DNA from: JBAYDV01 sp041672845
Lineage (GTDB): Bacteria > Bacteroidota > Bacteroidia > Bacteroidales > UBA932
Direction of reading: 5' to 3'
Length of the DNA stretch: 64,000 nt
Assembly (NCBI GenBank): GCA_041672845.1
Contig: JBAYYV010000001.1
Location: forward strand, 186,001 to 250,000
Under the pieces are notes generated by a model that ran no database searches, was not told the DNA's origin, and saw only the letters and a list, made by a program, of their open reading frames with translations. Below, in pieces: positions 44,165-54,002 of this stretch; position 1 is the stretch's first letter, and each line of letters opens with the position of its first letter. Made by a program: the position numbers and the translations under genes.

Positions 44165-44611
44165 ATGATAGAAACTAAGGTATTTAATACCACAAACAGA
44201 CCCAGCCCAGAAGAAAAAAGAAATTTGATTGATTTTTTATTTGAACACTTGCAAGAATATGGAGATCCACTATCAGATATAGAGAAAGCAGTAAATTATG
44301 CATTGGAAGAAACTACCTCTTTCGGAGGATTTATTTTAGTATCATACTCAGAAAATAAAATTTTAGGTGTAGTAGTAGTTAATAAAACAGGAATGAAAGA
44401 TTATATTCCAGAAAATGTTTTGGTTTATATAGCCACTCATAAAAATCATAGAGGTGAAGGAATAGGTAAACAATTAATACAAAAATCCATTGATATAGCT
44501 GAAGGCAGTATCGCTTTACATGTCGAGCCAGATAATCCTGCGAAGTATTTATATGAAAAGATGGGATTTAGCAGCAAGTATATAGAAATGAGATATAAAA
44601 GACAACAATAA
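44165..44611 (+). CDS. GNAT family N-acetyltransferase
   Basis: The 148-residue protein has the acetyl-CoA-binding motif HRGEGIGKQLIQKSIDIA and the later VEPDNPAKYLYEKMGF, typical GNAT motifs A and B. The substrate is unknown. Its stop overlaps the next start (TAATG at 44609-44613), so it is translationally coupled with the racemase-like gene and may act on the same amino acid. Confidence 0.88.
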   Translation: MIETKVFNTTNRPSPEEKRNLIDFLFEHLQEYGDPLSDIEKAVNYALEETTSFGGFILVSYSENKILGVVVVNKTGMKDYIPENVLVYIATHKNHRGEGIGKQLIQKSIDIAEGSIALHVEPDNPAKYLYEKMGFSSKYIEMRYKRQQ

Positions 44612-45687
44612 TGGCATTCGTAATATTAGATCCTAAAAAACTAAAATCAAATTATGATTATCTTGGTACTCTTTTTAAAAGAAATAGTATTAAGTTTTCT
44701 GTAGTAGCTAAAGTGTTGTGTGGTAATAAATTGTTCTTAACAGAATTATTAAAATTCGATCTTGCACAAATCTGTGATTCACGGGTGACTAATTTAAAAG
44801 AAATTAAACAAATCAATCCTAATATAGAAACTATTTTCATTAAACCACCTGCTAAACGCTCCATCCCAAGTGTAGTTAAATATGCAGATATTAGTATGAA
44901 TACAGAAGTAGAAACTATTAAACTTCTGTCTAAAGAAGCTAAAAAGCAAGATAAAATTCATAAAATAATCATAATGATCGAGCTAGGAGAACTCAGAGAA
45001 GGAGTACTAGGTGAAGATTTTATGGCTTTTTATGAAAGTGTTTTTACATTAGAAAATATACAAGTAGTAGGAATCGGTGCTAATTTATCTTGTTTATATG
45101 GTGTTTTACCAAATCATGATAAATTAATCCAATTAAGTTTATATAAACAGCTCATAGAAGCTAAATTTAATAAAAGAATTCCATATGTTTCTGGTGGTTC
45201 TTCTGTAACTATCCCTTTAATTTTTAAAAATCTTTTACCCAAAGGAATTAATCATTTTAGAGTAGGGGAAACCTTATTTCTAGGGACAGATGTTTATAAC
45301 AATAGAAAGTTTAAGAAAATGCACTCTGATGTATTTAGTTTATTTTGTCAAATAATAGAATTAATAGAAAAACCAATCGTCCCAATGGGTAAAATGGGAA
45401 CGAATGTAGAAGGTGAAAGTTATGACTTTAATAAACAAAATATAGGTAAAACAGCCTATAGAGCTATTATAGATTTAGGTCTACTAGACGTAGAACTTAA
45501 TCATATAGAATTAGTGGACAAAAACTTAAAAGTAGCTGGAGCCAGTTCTGATATGATCGTAATAGATCTAGATGAAAACAAAAAGAAATATAAGGTAAGT
45601 GATTTCATAGAATTTAGATTAGATTATATGGGTATTCTTAGAATAATGAATTCAAAATATATAATCAAAAGATTAAAAAATCAATAG
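44611..45687 (+). CDS. Alanine/ornithine racemase-like PLP enzyme
   Basis: The 358-residue fold-type III enzyme has the PLP lysine in VVAKVLCGN near residue 34, ANLSCLYGVLP, SGGSSVTIPL and RVGETLFLGTD, matching the Orr (ornithine racemase) and YhfX-like group as opposed to Alr. It probably racemises an amino acid. Coupling to an upstream GNAT gene suggests modification of the product. A terminator follows. Confidence 0.82.
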   Translation: MAFVILDPKKLKSNYDYLGTLFKRNSIKFSVVAKVLCGNKLFLTELLKFDLAQICDSRVTNLKEIKQINPNIETIFIKPPAKRSIPSVVKYADISMNTEVETIKLLSKEAKKQDKIHKIIIMIELGELREGVLGEDFMAFYESVFTLENIQVVGIGANLSCLYGVLPNHDKLIQLSLYKQLIEAKFNKRIPYVSGGSSVTIPLIFKNLLPKGINHFRVGETLFLGTDVYNNRKFKKMHSDVFSLFCQIIELIEKPIVPMGKMGTNVEGESYDFNKQNIGKTAYRAIIDLGLLDVELNHIELVDKNLKVAGASSDMIVIDLDENKKKYKVSDFIEFRLDYMGILRIMNSKYIIKRLKNQ

Positions 45688-45725
45688 AAAGAATTAATAG
45701 CTGAAAGCTATCTTAACATACAAGG

Positions 45726-45763
45726 CGACATCTAAAATAATAAAGATTAGATGTCGTTTTTTT
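45726..45763 (+). terminator. Terminator after the GNAT-racemase operon
   Basis: CGACATCTAA (45726-45735) pairs perfectly with TTAGATGTCG (45747-45756), followed by seven T residues. Confidence 0.9.
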
Positions 45764-46275
45764 ATTTATACATGAACCCTAAAATATAATAAATGTCAGA
45801 TTATGTCGCTATTACATTGTAAACTTATAATTTATATCTATTTCAATAAAAAATATACTGTTTAAGAATATAGATTTTTATAAAAAATTGTATTAACTTT
45901 AATTCTTTAATATTTATATGAAAAACTTTAAATGTTACAGTAAGTGTCGTGAAATATAGTTTGTGTAAATTAAAACTTTTAAAACTCGGTGGGATTCTTT
46001 CAATTGGTGAATTATTAAGATGTTAATCAATCTTAATAAAAATAATGAAAAATTAAGTAGCCCAAATTATGGCTATAACAGAATATAAAAAATGACAACT
46101 AATATAGCAGTAAATTTATTAACTGGAATAAGTACGGTAGTCGGCTACTATTTATATAATAACAGTTATATACAAGCTGAAAAAAGTCAAAAAAGCTATT
46201 TTTTAGCCAAGGTTCGGACAAAAATAGAAATGAAAAAGTATTTTTATAAATTTGATTAACGGATAATAAATATAT
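45764..46275. other. Long spacer at the start of the defence island
   Basis: The spacer of about 510 bases holds no convincing gene. It contains a 22-base motif at 45794-45815 related to the repeats at 54261 and 58882. It also has a perfect 8-bp inverted repeat ATTAAGAT (46014-46021) with ATCTTAAT (46030-46037), and a short open frame of 55 codons (46092-46259) with a hydrophobic start that I do not trust. A -7 element TAAATTTG lies at 46247-46254, 21 bases before hsdM. Confidence 0.6.
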
Positions 46276-49008
46276 ATGGCAATAAGAAAATCAGAATTAT
46301 ACAGTTCGCTTTGGAAAAGCTGTGACGAATTAAGAGGGAGCATGGATGCAAGCCAGTACAAAGATTACATATTGGTTTTGCTATTTATGAAATATGTTTC
46401 TGATAAAGGTGGAGCTTTAGTAGATATTCCTGAAGGTGGAAGCTTTGAGGATATGAAAAAACTCAAAGGTCAATCCGATATTGGTGATAAAATCAACAAA
46501 ATTATTGGAGAGCTTGCAAAAGCAAACGACCTTAATGGTATTATAACCGTTGCTGATTTCAATGATGATGAAAAACTTGGAAAAGGAAAAGACAAAGTTG
46601 ACCGCTTAAGTAATCTCATAGAAATATTTGAAAACGAAGCATTAGATTTTAGCGGAAACCGTGCAGAAAATGATGATATTCTTGGCGATGCTTATGAATA
46701 TTTGATGCGACACTTTGCAACAGAGAGTGGGAAAAGTAAAGGGCAATTCTATACGCCTGCAGAAGTTTCAAGAGTTATGTCTAAAGTTATTGGAATTGAA
46801 AAATCAGAAAGCCAGTCTGATACAGTTTATGATCCTACTTGTGGCTCTGGTTCGCTTTTATTGAAAGCGGCAAATGAATCACCACACGGACTTTCAATTT
46901 ATGGACAAGAAAATGATAATGCTACGCGTGCGTTGGCGGTTATGAATATGTGGCTGCATGGTAATCCGGATTCTGAAATCAAACAAGGTAATACTCTAGC
47001 TGAACCATTATTCAAAGATGAAAAAACTGGTTTGTTAAAAACTTTTAATTACGCAGTTGCCAATCCTCCGTTTAGTAACAAAAATTGGAGTAACGGATTG
47101 GATGCAGAAAATGACATCTATAAACGATTTGAAGGCTTTGGAATACCGCCCAAGAAAAATGGTGATTATGCTTTTTTACTTCACTTCATAAAATCATTAA
47201 AAAGTACAGGCAAAGGAGCAATTATTCTTCCGCTAGGAGTATTGTTTAGAGGAAATGCAGAAGCAGAAATTAGAAAACGTATTATTGACAGAGGTTATAT
47301 AAAAGGAATTATTGGCTTGCCTGCAAACTTGTTTTACGGAACAGGAATAGCAGCTTCCATTATCATTATTGACAAAGAAGAAGCAGAAAACAGAGAAGGC
47401 ATCTTTATGATTGATGCCGGCAAAGGTTTTATAAAAGACGGAAATAAAAACAGACTCAGAGAAGAGGACATTCATAAAATCGTAACTGTTTTCAATAAAC
47501 AATCAGCCATACCCAAATACAGTAGGTTAGTTCCATTTTCTGAAATCAAGGGTGCAAAAAATGATTATAATCTTAATATTCCAAGATATATTGACAGTCA
47601 GGAAAAGGAAGATATACAGAATATTGAAGCACATTTAAAAGGTGGAATACCTAATCAGGATATTGAAGATTTAAATAATTATTGGAAAGTTTATCCAACA
47701 TTAAAAAACAAGTTGTTTAAACCCAATGAAAGACCAAATTTCTGGGATTTGAATATTCCGAAAGATGAAATAAAAGATGCCATATTCAATCATCCTGCAT
47801 TTATTAATTTCTCTTCAGAAATGGATAAAGTCTTTACAAAATGGCAAACCCAAAATACCATCTATTTAAAATCTTTACAAAAACAGTGCTTACCTAAAGA
47901 AGTTATTAAAGAAATCTCAGAAGATTTACTTAAAAACTATGAGGGAAAAGACTTGATTGATAAATACGATATCTATCAACGTATGATGGATTACTGGGCA
48001 GAAACTATGCAAGATGATTTATATCAAATAACAGCCGATGGATGGGAAGCAGGGAATGTAGTTACCAGAATCATTAAGAAAGCGACTAAAAAAGGCGGTA
48101 AAGACAAAGACATTCCAGGCATTGAAGGTTTGGAAGGACAACTGATTCCACCGCGTTTAATTATTCAGGAATATTTTGAAGCTGAACAAACAGCTATTAA
48201 TAATTTGCAGAGTGATTTGGACAGTACCGTTTCTGAAAAAGAAGAACTAATAGAAGAATATGGTGGCGATGAAGAAGCTTTGCAAAATGTTTCGAATAAG
48301 CAGGAAGCGGAGCAAGCGCAAAGAGAATTTACAATTCAAGCTTGGCAGGAATATTTGCCTGATTCGTTTAAAGCATTTGATATTATTTATCGGAAATATA
48401 ATGAAGGTGAAAACCACTTATTAAAATGCTTAAGAAATCCATACCTCGAAAATCTTAAAAATAGTAAGGGAAAAGTAACGCAAAAAGCCATCAATGAACG
48501 CCTAGAAAAAGAATTATTGGCGAATGAAAAGATGTGTTTAGAAGTTTATTTACAAACTATTGAAGATGTAACTGTCTATAAGAGAAAAGTGAATTCTGCA
48601 ATAAAAGAAACTTTTATTAAAATCAAAAAGCTTTTAAAAGAAAAATCAAACCGGGATTATTTATTTGAATTATCACTTATAATTAAATTTTTGGAGCTAC
48701 TTGAAAAAGAAACTAAACTAAAAGCTGAAATAAAAAAGGCTTTGTCAGAATTAGAAATAAAAACGATAAAGCAATATCCTAAACTCAGTATTGAAGAAAT
48801 TAAAACATTAGTAGTATATGAAAAGTGGATGGTGGCAATGAAAGCTAGAATTAAAACTGAAATGGATGCCATTAATCACCGACTAACAGAACGTATAAAA
48901 GAATTGGCAGAACGTTACGAAACACCAATGCCAAAGCTAACTAATGATGTAGCTGATTTAACAAGTAAAGTTGAAAAACATCTTAAAAAAATGGGATACA
49001 CATGGTAA
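46276..49008 (+). CDS. hsdM: Type I restriction-modification methyltransferase subunit HsdM (long form)
   Basis: HsdM methylates adenine in the sequence read by HsdS and is needed for restriction. An N-terminal HsdM_N helical domain (residues 1-130) precedes the N6-adenine methyltransferase core with DPTCGSGSLLLKAA (SAM motif I, from residue 186) and NPPF (residues 263-266, catalytic motif IV). Past residue 500 a roughly 400-residue helical, coiled-coil-rich extension makes the protein 910 residues, against about 500 for classical HsdM. Codon choice is more mixed than in upstream genes, suggesting acquisition. It overlaps hsdS by seven bases. Confidence 0.95.
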   Translation: MAIRKSELYSSLWKSCDELRGSMDASQYKDYILVLLFMKYVSDKGGALVDIPEGGSFEDMKKLKGQSDIGDKINKIIGELAKANDLNGIITVADFNDDEKLGKGKDKVDRLSNLIEIFENEALDFSGNRAENDDILGDAYEYLMRHFATESGKSKGQFYTPAEVSRVMSKVIGIEKSESQSDTVYDPTCGSGSLLLKAANESPHGLSIYGQENDNATRALAVMNMWLHGNPDSEIKQGNTLAEPLFKDEKTGLLKTFNYAVANPPFSNKNWSNGLDAENDIYKRFEGFGIPPKKNGDYAFLLHFIKSLKSTGKGAIILPLGVLFRGNAEAEIRKRIIDRGYIKGIIGLPANLFYGTGIAASIIIIDKEEAENREGIFMIDAGKGFIKDGNKNRLREEDIHKIVTVFNKQSAIPKYSRLVPFSEIKGAKNDYNLNIPRYIDSQEKEDIQNIEAHLKGGIPNQDIEDLNNYWKVYPTLKNKLFKPNERPNFWDLNIPKDEIKDAIFNHPAFINFSSEMDKVFTKWQTQNTIYLKSLQKQCLPKEVIKEISEDLLKNYEGKDLIDKYDIYQRMMDYWAETMQDDLYQITADGWEAGNVVTRIIKKATKKGGKDKDIPGIEGLEGQLIPPRLIIQEYFEAEQTAINNLQSDLDSTVSEKEELIEEYGGDEEALQNVSNKQEAEQAQREFTIQAWQEYLPDSFKAFDIIYRKYNEGENHLLKCLRNPYLENLKNSKGKVTQKAINERLEKELLANEKMCLEVYLQTIEDVTVYKRKVNSAIKETFIKIKKLLKEKSNRDYLFELSLIIKFLELLEKETKLKAEIKKALSELEIKTIKQYPKLSIEEIKTLVVYEKWMVAMKARIKTEMDAINHRLTERIKELAERYETPMPKLTNDVADLTSKVEKHLKKMGYTW

Positions 49009-50147
49009 AAGATATTAAAATAGCAGATGGTTATAAACAAACTGAAGTTGGAGTGATTCCTGTGGATTGGAAAGTTGAGCTACTTTCCAAAATTTCCCAT
49101 TTTGAAAATGGGAAAGCTCACGAACAGTTTATTGATGAACATGGAGATTTTATTGTAGTCAATTCAAAATTCATTTCTACGGAAGGCAAAGTTAAAAAAT
49201 ATTCCAAAAAAAAAATTTTTCCACTAAAAAAAGGCGATATCACAGTTGTTATGAGTGATATTCCAAATGGGAAAGCACTGGCAAAATGTTTTTTAATTGA
49301 CAAATCAAACAAATACACTTTAAACCAACGTATTGGTGGAATAACCGCAAATGAAGATAACGACAATAAATATTTGTTCTATAAACTCAACCGTAATAAA
49401 TTCTATTTGTCATTTGATAGTGGAACAGGACAAACAAATATAAAAAGACAAGAAATTTTAGACTGCCCAATCCCCCTTCCCCCAACCCGCGCAGAGCAAA
49501 CTGCTATTGCAACTGCCCTTTCGGATATGGATGCTTTAATTGAAGGCTTGGAAAAACTGCTTGTTAAAAAACGAAACATCAAGCAAGGAGCTATGCAGGA
49601 TTTACTGAAACCTAAAGATGGGTGGGAAATTAAGATGTTAGGGGAAGCTTTGACATACGAACAACCAACAAAATATTTAGTTTTAAATACGGAATATAAT
49701 CCTAATTCTGGTATCCCCGTTTTAACCGCAGGAAAATCATTTATTCTTGGTTATACAAATGAAGAATTTGGTGTATTTAGTAAAGTCCCTGTAATAATTT
49801 TTGATGATTTTACTACATCTATTCAATTTGTAAAATTTAAATTTAAAGTTAAATCTTCAGCTTTAAAAATTCTAAAAAAAAGATCTAATAAATTCAATTT
49901 AGTGTTTTTATACTCATTAATGCAATTGATAAAATTTGATGCTACCGATCATAAAAGATATTGGATTTCTGAATATCAAAATATCAAAATAAAAGTACCT
50001 GATTCTATAGAACAAACCAGAATTGCCCAAATATTATCCGACATGGATACCGAAATTTCTCAATTAGAAACGGAATTATCCAAATACAAAATGCTAAAAA
50101 CAGGCATGATGCAGGAATTGTTAACCGGTAAAAAGAGATTGATATGA
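49002..50147 (+). CDS. hsdS: Type I restriction-modification specificity subunit HsdS
   Basis: HsdS sets the bipartite DNA target. The 381-residue protein has two target-recognition domains (about residues 15-160 and 205-335), each followed by a conserved helical spacer: PPTRAEQTAIATALSDMDALI and SIEQTRIAQILSDMDTEIS. Each spacer ends in a matching MQDLL or MQELL turn. No inverted repeats, second hsdS copy or recombinase are nearby, so shuffling is not indicated. It overlaps hsdR by 4 bases (ATGA). Confidence 0.94.
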   Translation: MVKDIKIADGYKQTEVGVIPVDWKVELLSKISHFENGKAHEQFIDEHGDFIVVNSKFISTEGKVKKYSKKKIFPLKKGDITVVMSDIPNGKALAKCFLIDKSNKYTLNQRIGGITANEDNDNKYLFYKLNRNKFYLSFDSGTGQTNIKRQEILDCPIPLPPTRAEQTAIATALSDMDALIEGLEKLLVKKRNIKQGAMQDLLKPKDGWEIKMLGEALTYEQPTKYLVLNTEYNPNSGIPVLTAGKSFILGYTNEEFGVFSKVPVIIFDDFTTSIQFVKFKFKVKSSALKILKKRSNKFNLVFLYSLMQLIKFDATDHKRYWISEYQNIKIKVPDSIEQTRIAQILSDMDTEISQLETELSKYKMLKTGMMQELLTGKKRLI

Positions 50148-53100
50148 ATAAAGTAGGTCAATTAGAAAGAGTTACCCAAGATAGAGTAATCAAACTATTT
50201 CAGGATAAGTTGAATTATCGATACTTGGGTAATTTGGAAGATAGAGAAGACAACAGTAATATTGAGGAAGAAATTCTAACCCAATATCTTAAAAAGAAAT
50301 ACAGTGGCAATCTAATTGATAAAGCTCTTCATAAATTTAAAAAAATAGCTAATGACCAAAGTAAAAGCCTTTATGATGTAAATAAAGCCGTTTATTCCAT
50401 GCTACGTTATGGAGTAGATGTTCAACCTGGTAGTGGACACAACAAAGAAACAATTCGGCTAATAGACTGGAAAAAACCTCTAAATAACGATTTTGCTATT
50501 GCTGAAGAAGTCACAATAAAGGGTGTTCATGAAAAACGCCCAGATATTGTAATCTATGTAAATGGAATCGCTTTAGGCGTAATTGAACTCAAACGAAGTA
50601 CGGTTTCCATTTCGGAAGGCATACGCCAAAATTTAGATAATCAAAAAGATATCTTTATTAAACCTTTTTTTACTACAATCCAATATATAATGGCAGGAGC
50701 TGATAATGAAGGACTTGCCTATGGTGCTATAGAAACGAAAGAAAAATATTATTTAAAGTGGAAAGAGGTTAATAAAGAAAATAATCCTAATGATGCTTAT
50801 TTGCTTGAATTAACTAAACCTATTCGTCAATTAGCAGAAACAGTTGGACATCGCTTAGATAAAAACATCATTGAAATGCTTAACAAAAAGCGTTTCCTTG
50901 AATTGATACACGATGATATCGCTTTTGACAGAGGGATAAAGAAACTTTCAAGACCTAATCAATATTTCGGAATAAAAGCATGCCAGGACCATATAAGAAA
51001 TCGTGAAGGCGGTATACTTTGGCATACTCAAGGGAGTGGTAAAAGTTTGACAATGGTTTGGCTTACTAAATGGATTCGTGAGAATGTTGAAAATGCACGG
51101 GTTTTGGTAATTACCGACAGGATTGAGCTTGATGAACAAATAGCACATGTCTATAAAGGGGTTGGCGAAAATATAAAACGAACTAAAAGCGGAAGTGATT
51201 TAATTGATAAACTTAATGCGAATTCCCCTTGGCTATTGTGTTCATTGGTGCATAAATTTGGTAGTAGAGAAGAAAGTGAGGGGAAAGATATAGATGAATA
51301 CATAAAAAGCTTAAAAGAAAGTTTACCAACAAATTTTAAAGCCAAAGGTGATATTTATGTTTTTGTTGATGAATGTCATCGTACCCAAAGTGGAAAATTA
51401 CACGATGCAATGAAAACTCTTTTACCTGATGCACTTTTTATTGGTTTTACAGGAACACCATTACTTAAAAAGGATAAGAAAAAAAGTATTGAAGTATTTG
51501 GTAATTATATTCATACCTATAAATTTGACGAAGCAGTAAAAGATAAGGTTATTCTTGATCTAAGGTATGAAGCAAGAGACATTGAACAAAATATTACTTC
51601 AAAGGACAAAATAGATCAGTGGTTTGATTCTAAAACAAAAGGTCTAACAGATTTTGCAAAAACAGAATTAAAACAAAAATGGGGTACAATAAAAAAAGTA
51701 TTTAGCTCAAAATCACGTTTAGAAAAAGTGGTTGCTGATGTTATGCTCGATATGGAAACCAAAGAAAGATTGCAAAATGGCAGAGGAAATGCCATTTTAG
51801 TTTCTGAAAGTATTTATAATGCTTGCAGGTATTATGAGCTATTTCAAAATGCTGGTTTAAAAAAATGTGCTATCGTTACATCTTTTGCTCCTTCTTATGT
51901 TGATATTAAAGGAGAAGAAAGTGGAGAAGGTTACACTGAAAAATTGCGGCAATATAAAATATATAAACAGATGATTGCCAGTTATTTCAATGAGGATCCC
52001 GAAAAAGCAATCAATAGAGTAGAAGAATTTGAAAAGGATGTAAAGAAAAAATTTGTTGAAGAGCCAGCTCAAATGAAATTACTTATTGTTGTTGATAAAT
52101 TGCTTACTGGTTTTGACGCACCTTCAGCGACTTACCTTTACATTGATAAAAACATGAAAGACCATGGTTTATTCCAAGCAATTTGCAGAGTAAACCGATT
52201 AGATGATGATAAAGAGTACGGTTATATTATTGATTACAAAGACCTTTTTAAAAGTTTGGATAAATCCATAAAAGATTATACCTCAGAAGCATTTGGTTCA
52301 TATGACGGAAAAGATGTTGAAGGGCTATTGAAAGATCGTTTGAAAAAGGGTAAGGAACGTTTAGAAGATGCACTGGAAACTATCAGAGCATTAATAGAGC
52401 CAGTAGAACCACCAAAAGGACAAATTCAGTTTCAACACTTTTTTGTAGGTAATTCAGAAAATCATGATGATATAAAAGATACTGAACCACGTCGAGTTGC
52501 TCTTTATAAATCTGTTATTTCATTAATTCGTGCTTATGCAAATTTGGCTAATGAAATGGCTGATGCAGGTTACACCGTTTCAGAAATTGAAAAAATAAAA
52601 ACAGAAGTCAAATATTTTGAGAATTTACGTAAGGAAATTCAGCTCGCCAGTGGAGATTATATTGATTTGAAACAATATGAACCTGCCATGCGTCATTTGA
52701 TTGATTCGTATCTGGGAGCAGAAGAGAGCAGAGTACTTTCAAAATTTGATGATTTAAGTTTAGTAGAATTACTTGTTGAAAAAGGGAAAGATGCTATTGA
52801 TGAAATACCAGAAAAAATTCGTAAAAATAAAGAATCAATGTCGGAAACCATTGAAAATAATTTACGTAAAGTAATTATTGAAGACAGCCCCACAAACCCA
52901 TTGTATTACGAAAAAATGAGTATTCTTTTGGATGAGCTCATTAAATTCAGAAAAGAAGAGACAGAGGAATACGAAAAATACTTGGATGAAATTGTAGCAC
53001 TTGCAAGAAAAATCAAAAAGCCTAATGTAAATACTACATATCCAACGTCTCTTACAACAAATGCTAAGAGAGCGTTATACGATAATCTGGGAAAGAATGA

Positions 53101-53281
53101 AGATTTAGCAAATATGCTTGATGAAAAAATAATGACGACTAAAAAAGATGACTGGCGTGGTACTAAGATAAAAACCAAAGCAGTAAAATATGCTATCAAG
53201 GAAGTTTTAGATGAATATAATGTTAAGGAACCGGATGTTGAATATATTTTAGATATTGTTAAAAATCAACGAGATTATTAG
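50144..53281 (+). CDS. hsdR: Type I restriction endonuclease subunit HsdR
   Basis: HsdR is the ATP-driven translocase and nuclease. The N-terminal PD-(D/E)xK nuclease has Asp134, Glu148 and Lys150 (RPDIVIYV...GVIELKRS). The SF2 motor has Walker A TQGSGKS (Gly297 onward), DECH at 409-412, and FTGTPLL. Later motor motifs VDKLLTGFDAP and QAICRVNRL are present, followed by a helical C-terminal part. The full 1,045-residue length and intact catalytic residues argue for an active enzyme. Confidence 0.96.
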   Translation: MNKVGQLERVTQDRVIKLFQDKLNYRYLGNLEDREDNSNIEEEILTQYLKKKYSGNLIDKALHKFKKIANDQSKSLYDVNKAVYSMLRYGVDVQPGSGHNKETIRLIDWKKPLNNDFAIAEEVTIKGVHEKRPDIVIYVNGIALGVIELKRSTVSISEGIRQNLDNQKDIFIKPFFTTIQYIMAGADNEGLAYGAIETKEKYYLKWKEVNKENNPNDAYLLELTKPIRQLAETVGHRLDKNIIEMLNKKRFLELIHDDIAFDRGIKKLSRPNQYFGIKACQDHIRNREGGILWHTQGSGKSLTMVWLTKWIRENVENARVLVITDRIELDEQIAHVYKGVGENIKRTKSGSDLIDKLNANSPWLLCSLVHKFGSREESEGKDIDEYIKSLKESLPTNFKAKGDIYVFVDECHRTQSGKLHDAMKTLLPDALFIGFTGTPLLKKDKKKSIEVFGNYIHTYKFDEAVKDKVILDLRYEARDIEQNITSKDKIDQWFDSKTKGLTDFAKTELKQKWGTIKKVFSSKSRLEKVVADVMLDMETKERLQNGRGNAILVSESIYNACRYYELFQNAGLKKCAIVTSFAPSYVDIKGEESGEGYTEKLRQYKIYKQMIASYFNEDPEKAINRVEEFEKDVKKKFVEEPAQMKLLIVVDKLLTGFDAPSATYLYIDKNMKDHGLFQAICRVNRLDDDKEYGYIIDYKDLFKSLDKSIKDYTSEAFGSYDGKDVEGLLKDRLKKGKERLEDALETIRALIEPVEPPKGQIQFQHFFVGNSENHDDIKDTEPRRVALYKSVISLIRAYANLANEMADAGYTVSEIEKIKTEVKYFENLRKEIQLASGDYIDLKQYEPAMRHLIDSYLGAEESRVLSKFDDLSLVELLVEKGKDAIDEIPEKIRKNKESMSETIENNLRKVIIEDSPTNPLYYEKMSILLDELIKFRKEETEEYEKYLDEIVALARKIKKPNVNTTYPTSLTTNAKRALYDNLGKNEDLANMLDEKIMTTKKDDWRGTKIKTKAVKYAIKEVLDEYNVKEPDVEYILDIVKNQRDY

Positions 53282-53285
53282 AAAA

Positions 53286-54002
53286 ATGAATCAAATTACT
53301 GTAAGCAATATTACCGTTGATATTGTCCGTAAGGACATAAAAAATATTCACCTGGCAGTTTATCCGCCAATAGGTAGAGTTCGTATCGCTGCACCATTGC
53401 GAGTAACTGACGATGCAATAAAATTATTTGCAATTTCAAAATTAGGTTGGATAAAACGTCACCAAAGAGATTTCGAAAATCAGGAGAGAATCACACCAAG
53501 AGAGTATAAGGAAAGAGAAAGCCATTATTTTCAGGGCAGAAGATACTTACTAAGAATAAAAGATACGAATGGTGCTGGATTTATAGATTTAAAAGGAAAA
53601 ACATATTTAGATTTATACATCAGTAAAAATGCAAGTTTTGAAAACAAACAAAGAGTAATAAACGAATGGTACAGAGAAGAACTTAAAAAGATGCTTCCCG
53701 AATTGATCGCGCATTGGGAAAAGAAGATTGGTGTTAAAGCAGATTTTTATAGTATAAGACAGATGAAAACAAAATGGGGATCATGTAATATTGAAAACAA
53801 AAGAATTTGGATAAATCTCGAATTAGCGAAAAAACCAATTCATTGTCTCGAATATATCTTAGTCCATGAAATGACTCATTTACTTGAACGTAATCATAAC
53901 GATCGATTTAAAAATTATATGGATAATTATTTACCCAATTGGAAGCAGATTAAAGATGAATTAAATAGAATCCCTGTAAGCCATGCAAACTGGAATTATT
54001 AA
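53286..54002 (+). CDS. M48-like (YgjP/DUF45) metalloprotease linked to type I RM
   Basis: The 238-residue protein carries the zinc motif HEMTHLLERNHNDRF (His194, Glu195, His198, with a downstream His) and MKTKWGSCN, typical of the YgjP/DUF45 family with a SprT-like catalytic core. A copy often follows hsdR in type I systems, where it may trim or turn over subunits; this role is inferred. I start at ATG 53286, which avoids overlapping hsdR; an in-frame start at 53256 is less likely. Confidence 0.9.
   Translation: MNQITVSNITVDIVRKDIKNIHLAVYPPIGRVRIAAPLRVTDDAIKLFAISKLGWIKRHQRDFENQERITPREYKERESHYFQGRRYLLRIKDTNGAGFIDLKGKTYLDLYISKNASFENKQRVINEWYREELKKMLPELIAHWEKKIGVKADFYSIRQMKTKWGSCNIENKRIWINLELAKKPIHCLEYILVHEMTHLLERNHNDRFKNYMDNYLPNWKQIKDELNRIPVSHANWNY

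Noticed and set aside
46092..46259. 55-codon open frame before hsdM with a hydrophobic start
   Set aside because: No recognised family, it ends across the probable hsdM -7 element, and chance frames of this size are common in such AT-rich DNA.
49002..50147. Phase-variable HsdS
   Set aside because: There is no second hsdS fragment, no inverted repeats and no recombinase nearby.
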